A stretch of DNA of 64,000 bases from Vampirovibrio chlorellavorus (lineage in GTDB: Bacteria > Cyanobacteriota > Vampirovibrionia > Vampirovibrionales > Vampirovibrionaceae). Of the stretch, positions 30,151-40,213 are shown in pieces. The translations under genes were made by a program, and so were the position numbers. The stretch's first letter is position 1. The number at the start of each line of letters is the position of its first letter. Under the pieces are notes generated by a model. The model did no database searches, was not told the DNA's origin, and saw nothing but the letters and a program-made list of their open reading frames with translations. The DNA lies in the NCBI GenBank assembly GCA_903866275.1, contig CAIPMU010000014.1, forward strand, positions 1 through 64,000, in the 5' to 3' direction.

Positions 30151-30840
30151 CTAAACGGGGCCTAGGTTTAAAGGGATATCCAGGCGCAGAAGGCAGTTTT
30201 TAAAATCGTCCGGCAGCTTTTGGGCGCATTCAGCGGGGCTAGCATAGCGGGGTAGTTTGCCTACCAGACGCACCTGATGCTGAACCAGTGCTGCCTCTAA
30301 TGCCGTGGGCAATGGCTCCCGGTCGTAGCGGTTTAAAATCAGCGCGGGCGTGTGCAGGGTTTCGGCTTCATGGGGCGGTTGCCAGTCGGCCAATTCGTCG
30401 GGGGTGAGCAAAATCAGCGAGCGCAGATGTTCAACCGGCAGGCATTGGCGAATCAGGGTGTGGTGGCCGTCGATGATGATGTATTTATAGTTCTCAATCA
30501 GGCGGTTCAGGCCGTAGCGCAGCTTGGCCATGGCGCTGTCCGGCAAGGTTTGGGGCAGGTCGCCTACGCTGATGAGTTCGTTGTCCTCGCCCACGGGCAC
30601 GGCCAAATCGTGAAAGGCCCAGTCCACGGCCTCGCGGATGGTTGTGCCTTCGGACGGCTTCGAAAAAAGCGCACCCAGGGTCAATTCGGGGGGCTCCGGG
30701 GCCAGATCGTGGGTCAGTTTTTGATCGGGGGAAGCATCAATAAACAGCACCGAGGCGCGGGCCAACTCTTCGCTGAACAGCGTAGCGAGCGTGGTTTTTC
30801 CGGAACCGGCTGGGCCGGTCAGTTCAATAATGGCCTGCAT
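30151..30840 (-). CDS. P-loop ATPase (ParA/CooC-like or adenylylate-kinase-like NTPase)
   Basis: Walker A ELTGPAGSGKTTLATLF, VLFIDASPDQKLTHDL, YKYIIIDGHHTLIRQCLP. Confidence 0.7.
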   Translation of the reverse strand: MQAIIELTGPAGSGKTTLATLFSEELARASVLFIDASPDQKLTHDLAPEPPELTLGALFSKPSEGTTIREAVDWAFHDLAVPVGEDNELISVGDLPQTLPDSAMAKLRYGLNRLIENYKYIIIDGHHTLIRQCLPVEHLRSLILLTPDELADWQPPHEAETLHTPALILNRYDREPLPTALEAALVQHQVRLVGKLPRYASPAECAQKLPDDFKNCLLRLDIPLNLGPV

Positions 30841-30929
30841 GGGGATGGGGTGGTCACTCTCTCAACAAGGGTGCTGAAAAACAGAAGTTTTAAAACACGC
30901 ATACTTAAAACGAATTGATTAAACGAACT

Positions 30930-31304
30930 TTAGTGGCTCAGCTTGAGGGCTTGGCTCAAGGCGGTTTCCAGGGTCTGGATTTTACTTTCCAGCACTTTGA
31001 CCTTTTCCACAGCCTCTTCGCGAGATACATCCTGACGTTCCAGCTCCCGGCTGGTTTTTTGGTAGGCTTGCCCCAAGCTGAGCAAGCGCACCCACATCAT
31101 CAGCAGCATGGCCCCGCCCAGCATCAGGCTGGCTAAACCCATCAGGCTGCCCAGCGAGATCGATTGCTCTGTCCATGAGAACCACTGCACCGAGACGCCG
31201 GTGTGCCAGTTCTGCACTATCAAGGCCACCGTGGCGGCCAGTAACAGGACGGCCAGCAGGCTTAACAACAAGCGTTGAACTTTGTGCGATGGATACATGG
31301 ACAT
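30930..31304 (-). CDS. LapA-domain (DUF1049) membrane protein
   Basis: Two TM segments around NWHTGVSVQWFSWTEQSISLGSLMGLASLMLGGAMLLM, then a coiled coil. Confidence 0.65.
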   Translation of the reverse strand: MSMYPSHKVQRLLLSLLAVLLLAATVALIVQNWHTGVSVQWFSWTEQSISLGSLMGLASLMLGGAMLLMMWVRLLSLGQAYQKTSRELERQDVSREEAVEKVKVLESKIQTLETALSQALKLSH

Positions 31305-31431
31305 GCGATTCCGCCTTCGAGGGTTCGGGGCAGGGTGCTCAGGCCGTCTTCGATGGGGTTCTCAATTGAATTAATAGAACCCCGAAGATCTTGCCGCATT
31401 ATTTTCCCCTAAAGCGGGTTGGGTTTCAACT

Positions 31432-32409
31432 TTATTGTAAAGTTGAAAGTTCGCTCAGCCATTGCCACACGCGGCTGATTTCAGGATCTTCCGGAATTTC
31501 AAAGGTGACACGCTCTTCACTGATCGGATGGATAAAGCTCAGCCGGAAGGCTTGCAGCAATTGCCCCTGCGTTTTGAGTTTCAAAATCTTTTCCACCCCG
31601 CTGCCATAGAGGGGGTCGCCCAGCAGGGGATGGCCAATGTGGGCCATGTGTACCCGGATTTGATGGGTTCTCCCGGTTTCCAGGCTGAGGTCCATCAGGG
31701 CAAACTTGTTGGCGATGCGGTCTTGAACAGCCCAGTGGGTGACGGCCACTCGGCCATCGGGTACGACCGCCATTTTGTCCCGGTTTTTGGGGTTGCGACC
31801 GATAGGGGCATTGACTGTGCCGGTGTCTTGCAGGAATTGTCCTTGCACAATGGCCCGGTAATTGCGGCGGGCGGTTTTGTCTTTTAGTTGCGCGGAGAGA
31901 TGAAAGTGTGCCGCATCGGTTTTGGCCACCATTAGCAGGCCAGAGGTTTCCCGGTCGAGTCGATGCACGATGCCGGGGCGAATCATGCCATTAATGCCGG
32001 ATAAACTATTGCCGCAGTGGGCCAGCAGGGCATTCACCAGCGTTCCTTCACGCTCCCGGCCGGTGGGGTGGGTGAGCATGCCGCTGGGTTTGTTCACCAC
32101 CAGCAGGGCTGTATCCTCGTACACCACGTCTAGCGGTATGGCTTGGGGTTGCAAGGGAATCGGCTGCGCCTCGGGGATATGTACCTGAATGCGATCGCCT
32201 TCTTTCAGTTTGGTGGCGGCTTTGGTTTCGGCTTTATCATTGAGCTGAACCTGCGCGCTTTTAATCAACCCTTGCAGGCGCTCCCGAGACAAGGCGAATT
32301 CCTCCAGCGTGGTGGCCAGATACTTATCCAGCCGCTCGCCCTGTTCGTCTTCAGTCACCAGCAGGTGATGAACGGCTTCGGTTAGGTTTGGAGGGTGGTT
32401 CATGGTCAA
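31432..32409 (-). CDS. rluD: RluA-family pseudouridine synthase (RluD-like)
   Basis: S4-like N-terminus, HRLDRETSGLLMVAKTDAAH, ETGRTHQIRVHMAHIGHPLLGDPLYG. Confidence 0.93.
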   Translation of the reverse strand: MTMNHPPNLTEAVHHLLVTEDEQGERLDKYLATTLEEFALSRERLQGLIKSAQVQLNDKAETKAATKLKEGDRIQVHIPEAQPIPLQPQAIPLDVVYEDTALLVVNKPSGMLTHPTGREREGTLVNALLAHCGNSLSGINGMIRPGIVHRLDRETSGLLMVAKTDAAHFHLSAQLKDKTARRNYRAIVQGQFLQDTGTVNAPIGRNPKNRDKMAVVPDGRVAVTHWAVQDRIANKFALMDLSLETGRTHQIRVHMAHIGHPLLGDPLYGSGVEKILKLKTQGQLLQAFRLSFIHPISEERVTFEIPEDPEISRVWQWLSELSTLQ

Positions 32410-32413
32410 GGAA

Positions 32414-32929
32414 TCACGGGGTGGGTTGGTCGGTGGTGGTGGTGGGCTGTCTCAGATACAGCACTACGAGCCAGAAGACGCCAATAAAAATCAGGCTGTC
32501 GGCCACGTTAAACACGGGGTAATGAATCGCCACCACGTCGAAGAAATCCGTGACCCGTCCTAATAGCAATCGATCCAGCAAGTTCCCTAGTGCACCACCC
32601 AGAATCAGGCCCATGGCGGTGACTTCACCCTTGAAGAAGTAGGGCTTGCGGAGCCCATAGATCAATAAAATCAGAAACAGCAGGCTGGTGAACCCGGCCA
32701 GAAGGGCGGGTTGGCTTTTGAACAGGCTGAAGGCGGCCCCGGTATTAAAACTGAGTGAGAGCTGAAAAACATTGGGAATAACCGGCAGGGGATGGGCGAC
32801 GTCCAGTTGGGTTTTGGCCAGCCATTTAGTGCCCTGATCCAGCAGGGTGCCAAATAGCATTAAGCTGATGAGCGTCCAGTGACGGCGTTGAGAGGACATA
32901 GGGGAACTTTCGGATCTGGGGTGGGACAT
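32414..32929 (-). CDS. lspA: Lipoprotein signal peptidase II
   Basis: LDQGTKWLAK, FNTGAAFSLF, GALGNLLDRLLLGRVTDFFDV, FNVADSLIFIGV. Confidence 0.96.
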   Translation of the reverse strand: MSHPRSESSPMSSQRRHWTLISLMLFGTLLDQGTKWLAKTQLDVAHPLPVIPNVFQLSLSFNTGAAFSLFKSQPALLAGFTSLLFLILLIYGLRKPYFFKGEVTAMGLILGGALGNLLDRLLLGRVTDFFDVVAIHYPVFNVADSLIFIGVFWLVVLYLRQPTTTTDQPTP

Positions 32930-32989
32930 GCAGAGGACGTTAAACCGGGCCCCGTCGGGGGCATCAGTTATGATCGCATCGGGACTAGT

Positions 32990-34033
32990 TTAGTCTTGTC
33001 CCGGCGGGTTGTCCATATCGGGCTGATTGACGTCGCCGCCATCCCCATCGTCCGGGTTGGGGGATTTTTGGGCATCGATTTTAATCTTGCCGTCTACGGA
33101 ATTGTTGACCACTTTCTCGGTTTTATCGGCCTGGAAGGTGCTTTTGGGAATGACGTTCACCCGCTTGACGACCGTCATAATGCCCTTGAGGTTGATGGTG
33201 GGCCGCTCCTGATCGTCCTGCCCGATTTCGGTGAAACCCACGGTGGCAGTGATCACTTCGTTGTTGTTGGTGTTATTGGCCTTGAAAATGCGTTCCAGAT
33301 CGGTTTTGTCCGAGGATAAGGTACGAAATTTGTCCTTGCTGGCGTGTTGCGGGTAGATGAGGGGTTCTTGAGACAAGGTGGCAAAGGCAATACTCCCGGC
33401 CGGTACGCCGACTTTGACCTTCGCGGTGTAGGAGTCTCCGGCAAAGACTTGTTCCGGGCTTTCCACATCAATGTTCACGCTGTCGAAGGGACCATAAATA
33501 ATGGTGGCCTTCTCATACAGGGTGGCGTCGCTGAGGATTTCCCATGCCTTGCCGACCTTGTGCAGGTACAACATACCCCGAGAGCGGCTTTTCATGGCGC
33601 CGGGCTTGTTGCTCACCACCGGGTCCAGTTTGCCCGTGGCGCTGGCGGTATCGATGCTTTCCACGGTGGCCCAGTTGCCACTGGTGCGAATTTCCAGGAT
33701 CTGGCTATCGTAATGAATGTCCGGGAACATTTGCCAGGTGTCCTGGATCAGACCGCGCACATCCTTCAGGCTCAGGCTGTCGCCGCTGGTAAAGCTGGGT
33801 GCGTAATGCTTGAGCACGCCATCAATATCATGTTTATTGGAGGCGTTGATTAAATCCTGTAGCACTGCCTGAACGGCTTGCACCGCTGCCGCGTCCTGAT
33901 TGTCGATTTTGGGCAGTGCCAGATGGCTAGCGGCAGAAGGTAGCACTTTGCCCGCCGCCATTGCGGACAAGGGCAAAGTCAGGCTGGAGGCCATCAAGGC
34001 CGTCAGACAGAGGGTAAAGACGATTTTGCGCAT
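32990..34033 (-). CDS. Secreted NTF2/SnoaL-like domain protein
   Basis: Signal peptide, then DLINASNKHDIDGVLKHYAPSFTSGDSLSLKDVRGLIQDTWQMFPDIHY (SnoaL-like); Asp/Pro-rich C-terminal tail. Confidence 0.6.
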   Translation of the reverse strand: MRKIVFTLCLTALMASSLTLPLSAMAAGKVLPSAASHLALPKIDNQDAAAVQAVQAVLQDLINASNKHDIDGVLKHYAPSFTSGDSLSLKDVRGLIQDTWQMFPDIHYDSQILEIRTSGNWATVESIDTASATGKLDPVVSNKPGAMKSRSRGMLYLHKVGKAWEILSDATLYEKATIIYGPFDSVNIDVESPEQVFAGDSYTAKVKVGVPAGSIAFATLSQEPLIYPQHASKDKFRTLSSDKTDLERIFKANNTNNNEVITATVGFTEIGQDDQERPTINLKGIMTVVKRVNVIPKSTFQADKTEKVVNNSVDGKIKIDAQKSPNPDDGDGGDVNQPDMDNPPGQD

Positions 34034-34188
34034 AATTCACTCAATTCGAAAGCTAACGAAGGTCACCCTATTGTACCCGAAGATGAATGCGCTGCATCTT
34101 TCAGTTCTGTTGAACCTGATCGGAGGGGAAGATGGGTTCTGTTGATGAATCGGTGAACAGGTTTGGGTTTCCAGTTTTTTGAGTTTTT

Positions 34189-35157
34189 TTACTTGATGTA
34201 ATCCAGCAGGCTGACAGATAGCAGGCGGCCTGTTACAGCCAGGGACGCCTGAAAGGCGTTCTGTTGCTGGTTTAAATTGGCCACGGTTTTGGGCATGTCA
34301 ATATCCTGAATGGCCGCGTACTGCTGGGTCAGTACCGACTTGCGATCGGCGATGCGGCTTTGGGTCAGATTCAGTCGGTTGGCGATGGCGCCGACGTTGG
34401 ATTGCTGAGCCAGTACCGTATTCAAGCCGGTGCCCAATTCATCCAGTCGGGCGCGGATTTCGCTGAGCTGAATGGGATCGCCACTGGCCTGCAAGTCCTG
34501 TTTGAGATTGATCAGGGTCTGGAATAAGCCGTGCGAGCTGGCGCTGAAGCTGCCGGGCAACGGTGGACCTGCTGCCGTCACCTGAACCTGTCCCAGTAGT
34601 GTGTCGCCGTTGATGTTGACAGGGACTTGCGTGTTGGGCGAGATCTCCGTGGAGCGTTGCCAGGTTTCCGTGGTGGGCGTGCCGTTGTAGGTAATGTCGT
34701 CGCCCGTTCTTACAAAGGGCGGGCTGTCGGTTTTGAAGCCGCCGAAAATGTACTTGCCGCTGATGTCCGTATTACCCAGTTGCACCATCTGATTAATGAT
34801 CTGGTCCATTTCCAGCGCGATAGAATTGCGACCGTCCTGATTGTTGGTAAAGTTGGCCGCCTGGGTGGTCAATTCCTGGGCGCGCTGGATTAAGTTGGTC
34901 ATATTGCTGAGTACGGTATCGGTGGTGCTGGTTTCGGAAACTGCATCACTGATGTTGCTGGCGTAGCGGTCATCGGCGCGAATGGTGTTGGAGACATCCA
35001 GCAGCCGGGTCAAGCCCACAGGATCATCGGAGGGTTTGTTGATGTTTTGCTGGGACGCCATTTTCTTTTGCAAATCAGACAGCGACATCATGTTCTGGCT
35101 GAGGTAGTAGATGGATTGTTGGCTCAGTGAACCGGATGTGACACGGTTAATGCCCAT
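34189..35157 (-). CDS. flgL: Flagellar hook-associated protein 3 FlgL
   Basis: Flagellin-like N-terminus MGINRVTSGSLSQQSIYYLSQNMMSLSDLQKKMASQQNINKPSDDPVG; downstream of flgK. Confidence 0.93.
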   Translation of the reverse strand: MGINRVTSGSLSQQSIYYLSQNMMSLSDLQKKMASQQNINKPSDDPVGLTRLLDVSNTIRADDRYASNISDAVSETSTTDTVLSNMTNLIQRAQELTTQAANFTNNQDGRNSIALEMDQIINQMVQLGNTDISGKYIFGGFKTDSPPFVRTGDDITYNGTPTTETWQRSTEISPNTQVPVNINGDTLLGQVQVTAAGPPLPGSFSASSHGLFQTLINLKQDLQASGDPIQLSEIRARLDELGTGLNTVLAQQSNVGAIANRLNLTQSRIADRKSVLTQQYAAIQDIDMPKTVANLNQQQNAFQASLAVTGRLLSVSLLDYIK

Positions 35158-35204
35158 AACGGCTTACTCCTTGTTTTTGGTCGGGATACTTTCAAACGCT
35201 GGAA

Positions 35205-36734
35205 TTAATTAACCATGTTGATGATGGTTTGCATGACTTCATCGAAAGCTTTCATGGTTTTGGAGGTGGCCTCAAAGGCTCGCTGGTAGCGCATTAGGTC
35301 AATGGTTTCTTCATCCACATTGACCCCGGAGACCGATTGCCGGTTAGCATCAATGGACTGGAGCTGGTTATTTTGCGCGGTGGTGCTGTTCTGGTAGCTT
35401 TGGGTGTCGATCCCCAATTTGGAAATTGCGCCGTTGAAATAATCGGTGACGTTGGTGCCCAGTGCTCCAAAGTTTTGGGCTTTGATTTGCGCCATTTGCA
35501 ATGCGTTTCGACCGTCACCCACACCTGCAAAGCCGGTGCCGCTGGTGGCGTCATCAATGGCGGCAGCCACCTGGGTCGGGTCGGCAATAATGGCTGAGTT
35601 GACCGTCCAGTGGAAAATATTCAGTGCTTGTCCGGGGTTGAGGGTGGGATCGTTGATAAACAGAGCCGCCGGGCCTAAGTTCCCGTTTTGATCCCGGCCG
35701 CCGGTTTGCAGGGTGTTGAGCTGGGTGACAATGGTATCCAGCAGGGTGTCCAGTTTGCCGATCATACCGCGCGCAGTGGTCAGGGTGGGGTCGTTGCCCC
35801 CCATATCAATAATGCCTTTGATAATCCCGCTGCTAATTTCGGTACCCGCCCCATCGTTCAGCACAGCGCCGCCGTTGACGGTTTGTACCAGTGCCGGGAC
35901 ATCATCCGGTAGGGGCGCTGCGCCCAAATTTTGTACGACTTGCAGGCTATCTACCTGATTGACGCTGCGAATCATGGTTTCGCCGCCAATGCTGATGTCA
36001 ATCTGGCCACTGTCGTAATTGGTCACTTGAATGTCTACCAGCTTGGACAGGTCATCCAGCAGCTTGTCCCGTTGATCCAGCAAGTCGTTGGGCTGGGCCC
36101 CGGAGGCTTTGACGCTGACGATGTTCTGGTTCAGGTTGGCGATGGTGGCCAGTTTCTGGTTGACATCATTGACGTTAATGGCCAGCTGGCTGGTGGCAAA
36201 GCTAGCCGGGACCAGCGGATCCCCCACCAGATTCTTACGGAGATCGGAGAGTTGCAGGGCTTGCTGTTGAAAGATATTGGTCAGATCAACTGCCTGTTGT
36301 AGAAAACTGGCCCGTGTGGCAGCGGTTTCCGGGTGCAGGCTCATGGCTTGCGCGGAATCGAAAAAGTTTTGCATGGCCGTGTTAATGCCACTGTTCGAGG
36401 GCTCGTTGATGATGCCCTGCAATTGTTGTAGTGCGCTTTGGGTCATGTTGTTCATGCCCAGTTTGCCGTTGGAAAGCCGATATTGCGCATCCAGAAACTG
36501 ATCCCGGCTACGGGTGATCTGTTGGACAACGGGACCCTGGCCAATTTGCCCCCTTGAGATTTGGCTGAGATTGGGTTTGTTGTAGGCGTCCGCCATACTG
36601 AGATCGATTCTTTGGCGGCTATAGCCCGGGGTGTTCACATTGCTGATGTTCTGGTTGATCACGCTCATGGCGTTTTGCGCGGCCATGAGGCCACGGTGCG
36701 CGTTAAAGTAGTTGAAAAAGCCGGGGGTAATCAT
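35205..36734 (-). CDS. flgK: Flagellar hook-associated protein 1 FlgK
   Basis: LMAAQNAMSVINQNISNVNTPGYSRQRIDL and C-terminal GVNVDEETIDLMRYQRAFEATSKTMKAFDEVMQTIINMVN. Confidence 0.96.
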   Translation of the reverse strand: MITPGFFNYFNAHRGLMAAQNAMSVINQNISNVNTPGYSRQRIDLSMADAYNKPNLSQISRGQIGQGPVVQQITRSRDQFLDAQYRLSNGKLGMNNMTQSALQQLQGIINEPSNSGINTAMQNFFDSAQAMSLHPETAATRASFLQQAVDLTNIFQQQALQLSDLRKNLVGDPLVPASFATSQLAINVNDVNQKLATIANLNQNIVSVKASGAQPNDLLDQRDKLLDDLSKLVDIQVTNYDSGQIDISIGGETMIRSVNQVDSLQVVQNLGAAPLPDDVPALVQTVNGGAVLNDGAGTEISSGIIKGIIDMGGNDPTLTTARGMIGKLDTLLDTIVTQLNTLQTGGRDQNGNLGPAALFINDPTLNPGQALNIFHWTVNSAIIADPTQVAAAIDDATSGTGFAGVGDGRNALQMAQIKAQNFGALGTNVTDYFNGAISKLGIDTQSYQNSTTAQNNQLQSIDANRQSVSGVNVDEETIDLMRYQRAFEATSKTMKAFDEVMQTIINMVN

Positions 36735-36884
36735 CGATATAACCTCTCTGGAGGGTCAATTTGGCCTGATGAGCCGGTTAATTCGTTTTGATGCAATTTC
36801 TCTGGATGAATTGAATCAGTGATGAACTGGAAAGCGGATGAACGGGAATAAGAAATCACTGGGATCGAAATTTGTTTTGAAGGC

Positions 36885-37430
36885 TTATGCGGAATGGTTA
36901 ACCGTCGATTGAAGGGCTGCGGGTGTGCTTTGGCCTTTGTGCTTGCCACCGGCCTTATTGCCTTGGGCGGTGTAACTGGCGGCTTCGGGGGTGAGTACGT
37001 TGGCAATCAGCTCCACGGTGTCCTGAATCCATTGCAGGGATAAATTCAGCAAGTCCTGGGTATCCTGATTCTGTTGCCGGGCATCCAGGGCGGCTCGCAT
37101 CAACTGATCCCGGCTGCGGGAAAATTCGGAGGCCGCTTTGGGCTCCAGGGTTTCAATCAGTTGGCTCAGGGTGTGATTGGGGTGTCCCAGTGCCGCCATC
37201 AGGGTCATCCGCTTTTGTTCGGTTTGGGCGGCCTTGCGGCTGATGGCCATCAGTTCCTGATCAATGCGGCCCAGCAGCTTGGGTTTGCCCGCGATTAAAA
37301 TGTCCTGCTTTTCCCGTAGTTTTTGCACCACGGCTTCATATTGGGCGGTTTCTTCATCCAGCGTGTTCAGCAGGCTCACCAACTGATGGGTGGCCGGGCT
37401 GGTATTTTGAGAATGAAATGCATCGTTCAT
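36885..37430 (-). CDS. flgN: FlgN-like flagellar chaperone
   Basis: Helical 181-aa protein directly upstream of flgK: LVSLLNTLDEETAQYEAVVQKLREKQDILIAGKPKLLGRIDQELMAI. Confidence 0.7.
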   Translation of the reverse strand: MNDAFHSQNTSPATHQLVSLLNTLDEETAQYEAVVQKLREKQDILIAGKPKLLGRIDQELMAISRKAAQTEQKRMTLMAALGHPNHTLSQLIETLEPKAASEFSRSRDQLMRAALDARQQNQDTQDLLNLSLQWIQDTVELIANVLTPEAASYTAQGNKAGGKHKGQSTPAALQSTVNHSA

Positions 37431-37444
37431 TGTTGCTCTCCTTC

Positions 37445-37780
37445 CTAAACCCGATAATCAGCCAGCAGGCTGTCGCCTTGCACGTATGCCCGGCGAATGT
37501 CCTGTTCGCTCACCCCCAGAAAGCCCGCTTTGGCGGCGATATTCTGAATGTCCTGCACCTTGCGGCTCCATTGGGGAGAGTTGCTGGGCAGGGTGGGCGA
37601 TTGGCTGTTCAGGGATAAATTTTCCAGCACCGGTTGGGTGTTGGGCGTTTGGGGTGCGCTGGGTGCTTCGGGTGCAATCAGCTCCACCTGGGGGGCTTGG
37701 GCCTTGCTGGCGCGACGGGCCTCCCAGGCCTGTTGCGCTTTGAGTGTTTGAATGGCGGATGCGCCAGGGGTAATTTGCAT
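37445..37780 (-). CDS. Small flagellar-operon protein, possibly FlgM-like
   Basis: Located between flgJ and flgN; disordered N-terminus, C-terminal VQDIQNIAAKAGFLGVSEQDIRRAYVQGDSLLADYRV. FlgM assignment is positional only. Confidence 0.45.
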   Translation of the reverse strand: MQITPGASAIQTLKAQQAWEARRASKAQAPQVELIAPEAPSAPQTPNTQPVLENLSLNSQSPTLPSNSPQWSRKVQDIQNIAAKAGFLGVSEQDIRRAYVQGDSLLADYRV

Positions 37781-38220
37781 TAGAGTTCCACCTCACCTGT
37801 TTTCCTTGAACCACTAGAACCGTTGCTATTGATTGGCGTTGGCGAATTCATCGTGCCAGCGCCTGCCTGGGGTTTGATTTGACCGGCCATTTGTCGGTAA
37901 ATGGCGTCTGCTAGACCAAAGCCGCTACCACCGAGGCGGTTGGTCATGGACTTGGAGATTTCTTCGTTCAGCATGCTGCGGAAGTACTGTTCGCTGCTGC
38001 CGCCGCTGAGGATGCTGTTTTCCCGGTCCACGGTCTTGTCCATGGCTTCCAGCATCTGCTGTACAAAAATGGCTTCAAAATCCTTGGCGGCTTGTTTGAG
38101 TTTTTTTTCATCGTGAGACCCTGCTTGCGTTTGCAGCCCACTCAATTTGGACGCCTGCGCCTGGCCGGAACCCGGTAAGGCGGTAAGCGAGAGGCTAGTG
38201 CTGTTCATCAGAGGGTCCAT
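37780..38220 (-). CDS. flgJ: FlgJ-type rod-binding protein (no muramidase domain)
   Basis: KKLKQAAKDFEAIFVQQMLEAMDKTVDRENSILSGGSSEQYFRSMLNEEISKSM. Confidence 0.88.
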   Translation of the reverse strand: MDPLMNSTSLSLTALPGSGQAQASKLSGLQTQAGSHDEKKLKQAAKDFEAIFVQQMLEAMDKTVDRENSILSGGSSEQYFRSMLNEEISKSMTNRLGGSGFGLADAIYRQMAGQIKPQAGAGTMNSPTPINSNGSSGSRKTGEVEL

Positions 38221-38250
38221 GGGTAAGCGTTCCTTTTGCGTGCTTGATGT

Positions 38251-39471
38251 TTAGATGATCTCTAACGTGGCTTCCAGGCTACCGGCGGCTTTCAGCGCCT
38301 GCAACACGGAGATTAAATCACTGGGGGTAACACCCAGGGCGTTCAGGGCCGCCACTAAGTCCTGTAAGGTGGCGTTGGGTCCAAGCTGTACCAGGCTGCC
38401 CTGCCCTTTTTCAATGGAGATCTGGCTGTTGCTGACGCCCACGGCTTGCCCACCGGTGGTGGCGCTATTGGGTTGAGACACACTGTTGGTGGTTGCTACG
38501 CTGACGGTAATGCCGCCGTGGGCTACGGCAGCAGGCAGCAGCTTTACGTTGTTGCCAATCACAATGGTGCCGGTGCGCTCGTTGACCACCACCTTGGCGA
38601 TCTCTTCGGTGGCGTCCACGGTCACGTTTTCCACTTTGGCCAGAAATGACACCCGGTTATCAATGTACTGATCCGGGAAAAGCACCCGAATGGTGCTGCC
38701 GTCGATGGCGCGGGCCGGGCCCACGCTGCGGCTCAGGGCTTCAGCAACCCGGCTGGCCAGCGTGTAATCGGTGCGGTTTAGCACCAGATCCATCCCGCTC
38801 TCATCGCCGATTTCGGTGTGAATTTCACGCTCCATAATGGCTCCGCCGGGAATGCGGGCCGAGGTGGTAATGCCGGTGCGCTTGGAAGAACCGCCCGCAT
38901 CCACCGAGGTAGACCCTGTGGATAGCGGCCCTTGGGCCAGCGCCACGATTTCGCCGTTGGGAGCGCGCAGTTCGGTATTGATCAAAACGCCGCCTTCCAG
39001 GCTCCCCGCATCTGCCATTGAGGACACGATTACATCCAGCGGGTCGCCTTCCTTGGCAAAGGGTGGCACCAACGCAGTCACAATGACGGCGGCCGCGTTG
39101 GTGGGACGAATGTCGTTGTCGTTGATCAGACGGCCGTTAAAGTTGGTAATCAGGTTGGCCGTGGTGGTTTGGGTTGATTTGCTCTTGTCACCGGTTTTGG
39201 CCAGACCGACCACCAGTCCGTAGCCCACCAGCTGGTTGTTCCGGACGCCTTTCACATGGGTGATGTCCTTAATGCGCAGTCGGGCGGCCTCTACCGTGGT
39301 GTTCGCCATGCTGAACGCGCCCAGCAGTCCAATCAGGCCAAGGGCGATGGTGCTTTTCAGAGTCTGAGCTGCGGTGTTCATACAGGGGAACCTCATGTCT
39401 CCGCTGGAACCAACGGGTTGGGTGAATACCGGGTTAGTTAAAGAACTGGTAGATCTTGTTGGCGATGCCAT
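38251..39471 (-). CDS. flgI: Flagellar P-ring protein FlgI
   Basis: RIKDITHVKGVRNNQLVGYGLVVGLAKTGD, typical FlgI C-terminus. Confidence 0.96.
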   Translation of the reverse strand: MASPTRSTSSLTNPVFTQPVGSSGDMRFPCMNTAAQTLKSTIALGLIGLLGAFSMANTTVEAARLRIKDITHVKGVRNNQLVGYGLVVGLAKTGDKSKSTQTTTANLITNFNGRLINDNDIRPTNAAAVIVTALVPPFAKEGDPLDVIVSSMADAGSLEGGVLINTELRAPNGEIVALAQGPLSTGSTSVDAGGSSKRTGITTSARIPGGAIMEREIHTEIGDESGMDLVLNRTDYTLASRVAEALSRSVGPARAIDGSTIRVLFPDQYIDNRVSFLAKVENVTVDATEEIAKVVVNERTGTIVIGNNVKLLPAAVAHGGITVSVATTNSVSQPNSATTGGQAVGVSNSQISIEKGQGSLVQLGPNATLQDLVAALNALGVTPSDLISVLQALKAAGSLEATLEII

Positions 39472-40195
39472 CGGTTTGTTGACGGCTAATCACGCCCTTG
39501 CCTGCCTGTAACATCTGGAAGTTGGCCACCAGCTTGGAGGAGATCTGGTTGTTGCGATCCAGATAGTAGGGTTTCACGATGCCGGTGACCATCAGGTTGC
39601 CGCGCTCCTTGTTGGCTTGCACGGTTTTCTGGCCCTGCACCACCAAATCACCGTTGGGCAGTACCTGAACCACCTGACAGGTGATGTTGTCGGTAATGGT
39701 GGTGGTGCGGGTGCTTTCTGCCTTGCTGGATAGGGTGTTGCTGTTGTCCAGCCCGTTAAAGTTGGGCGCGCTGAGGGTGTTTTTAATGGCGCCAGCGCCC
39801 ACCTTGCCCAGCATAAAGCCCATCATGTTGTTAAACAGGCTGCTGCCGTTCTGGGTGATGGCCTGGGTGCGGGTGACTTTCAGTTCGGCGTTGGTCACGT
39901 CGCTGGTCACTTCGTTGACGGTGATGGTGACTAAATCGCCCACTTCGCGGGAAATCGGGGGGGTGAACAAAGAGCGGGGCTTCAGGGGTTCCTGGCTGTT
40001 ATATTTGGCCGTGACCCGAAACAGGGATTCCGCTTGCGCTGCGGGGATGGTTTCCAGCAGCAGAAACGACAACAGCAGAACAGCCGCCGCAGTCGCCACG
40101 GGGCGGGTCTGCCGGGGTTTAGATTGTTGCGTTGCTGGTTTCATTGGATTCTCCCTGATGCTTGGTTTTGCCTGATGGGGTTCACATACTCTCAC
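39434..40195 (-). CDS. flgH: Flagellar L-ring protein FlgH
   Basis: GDLVTITVNEVTSDVTNAELKVTR, NGDLVVQGQKTVQANKERGNLMVTGIVKPYYLDRNNQISS. Confidence 0.94.
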   Translation of the reverse strand: MRVCEPHQAKPSIRENPMKPATQQSKPRQTRPVATAAAVLLLSFLLLETIPAAQAESLFRVTAKYNSQEPLKPRSLFTPPISREVGDLVTITVNEVTSDVTNAELKVTRTQAITQNGSSLFNNMMGFMLGKVGAGAIKNTLSAPNFNGLDNSNTLSSKAESTRTTTITDNITCQVVQVLPNGDLVVQGQKTVQANKERGNLMVTGIVKPYYLDRNNQISSKLVANFQMLQAGKGVISRQQTDGIANKIYQFFN

Positions 40196-40213
40196 TGGAT
40201 TTTGATTTTTTGC

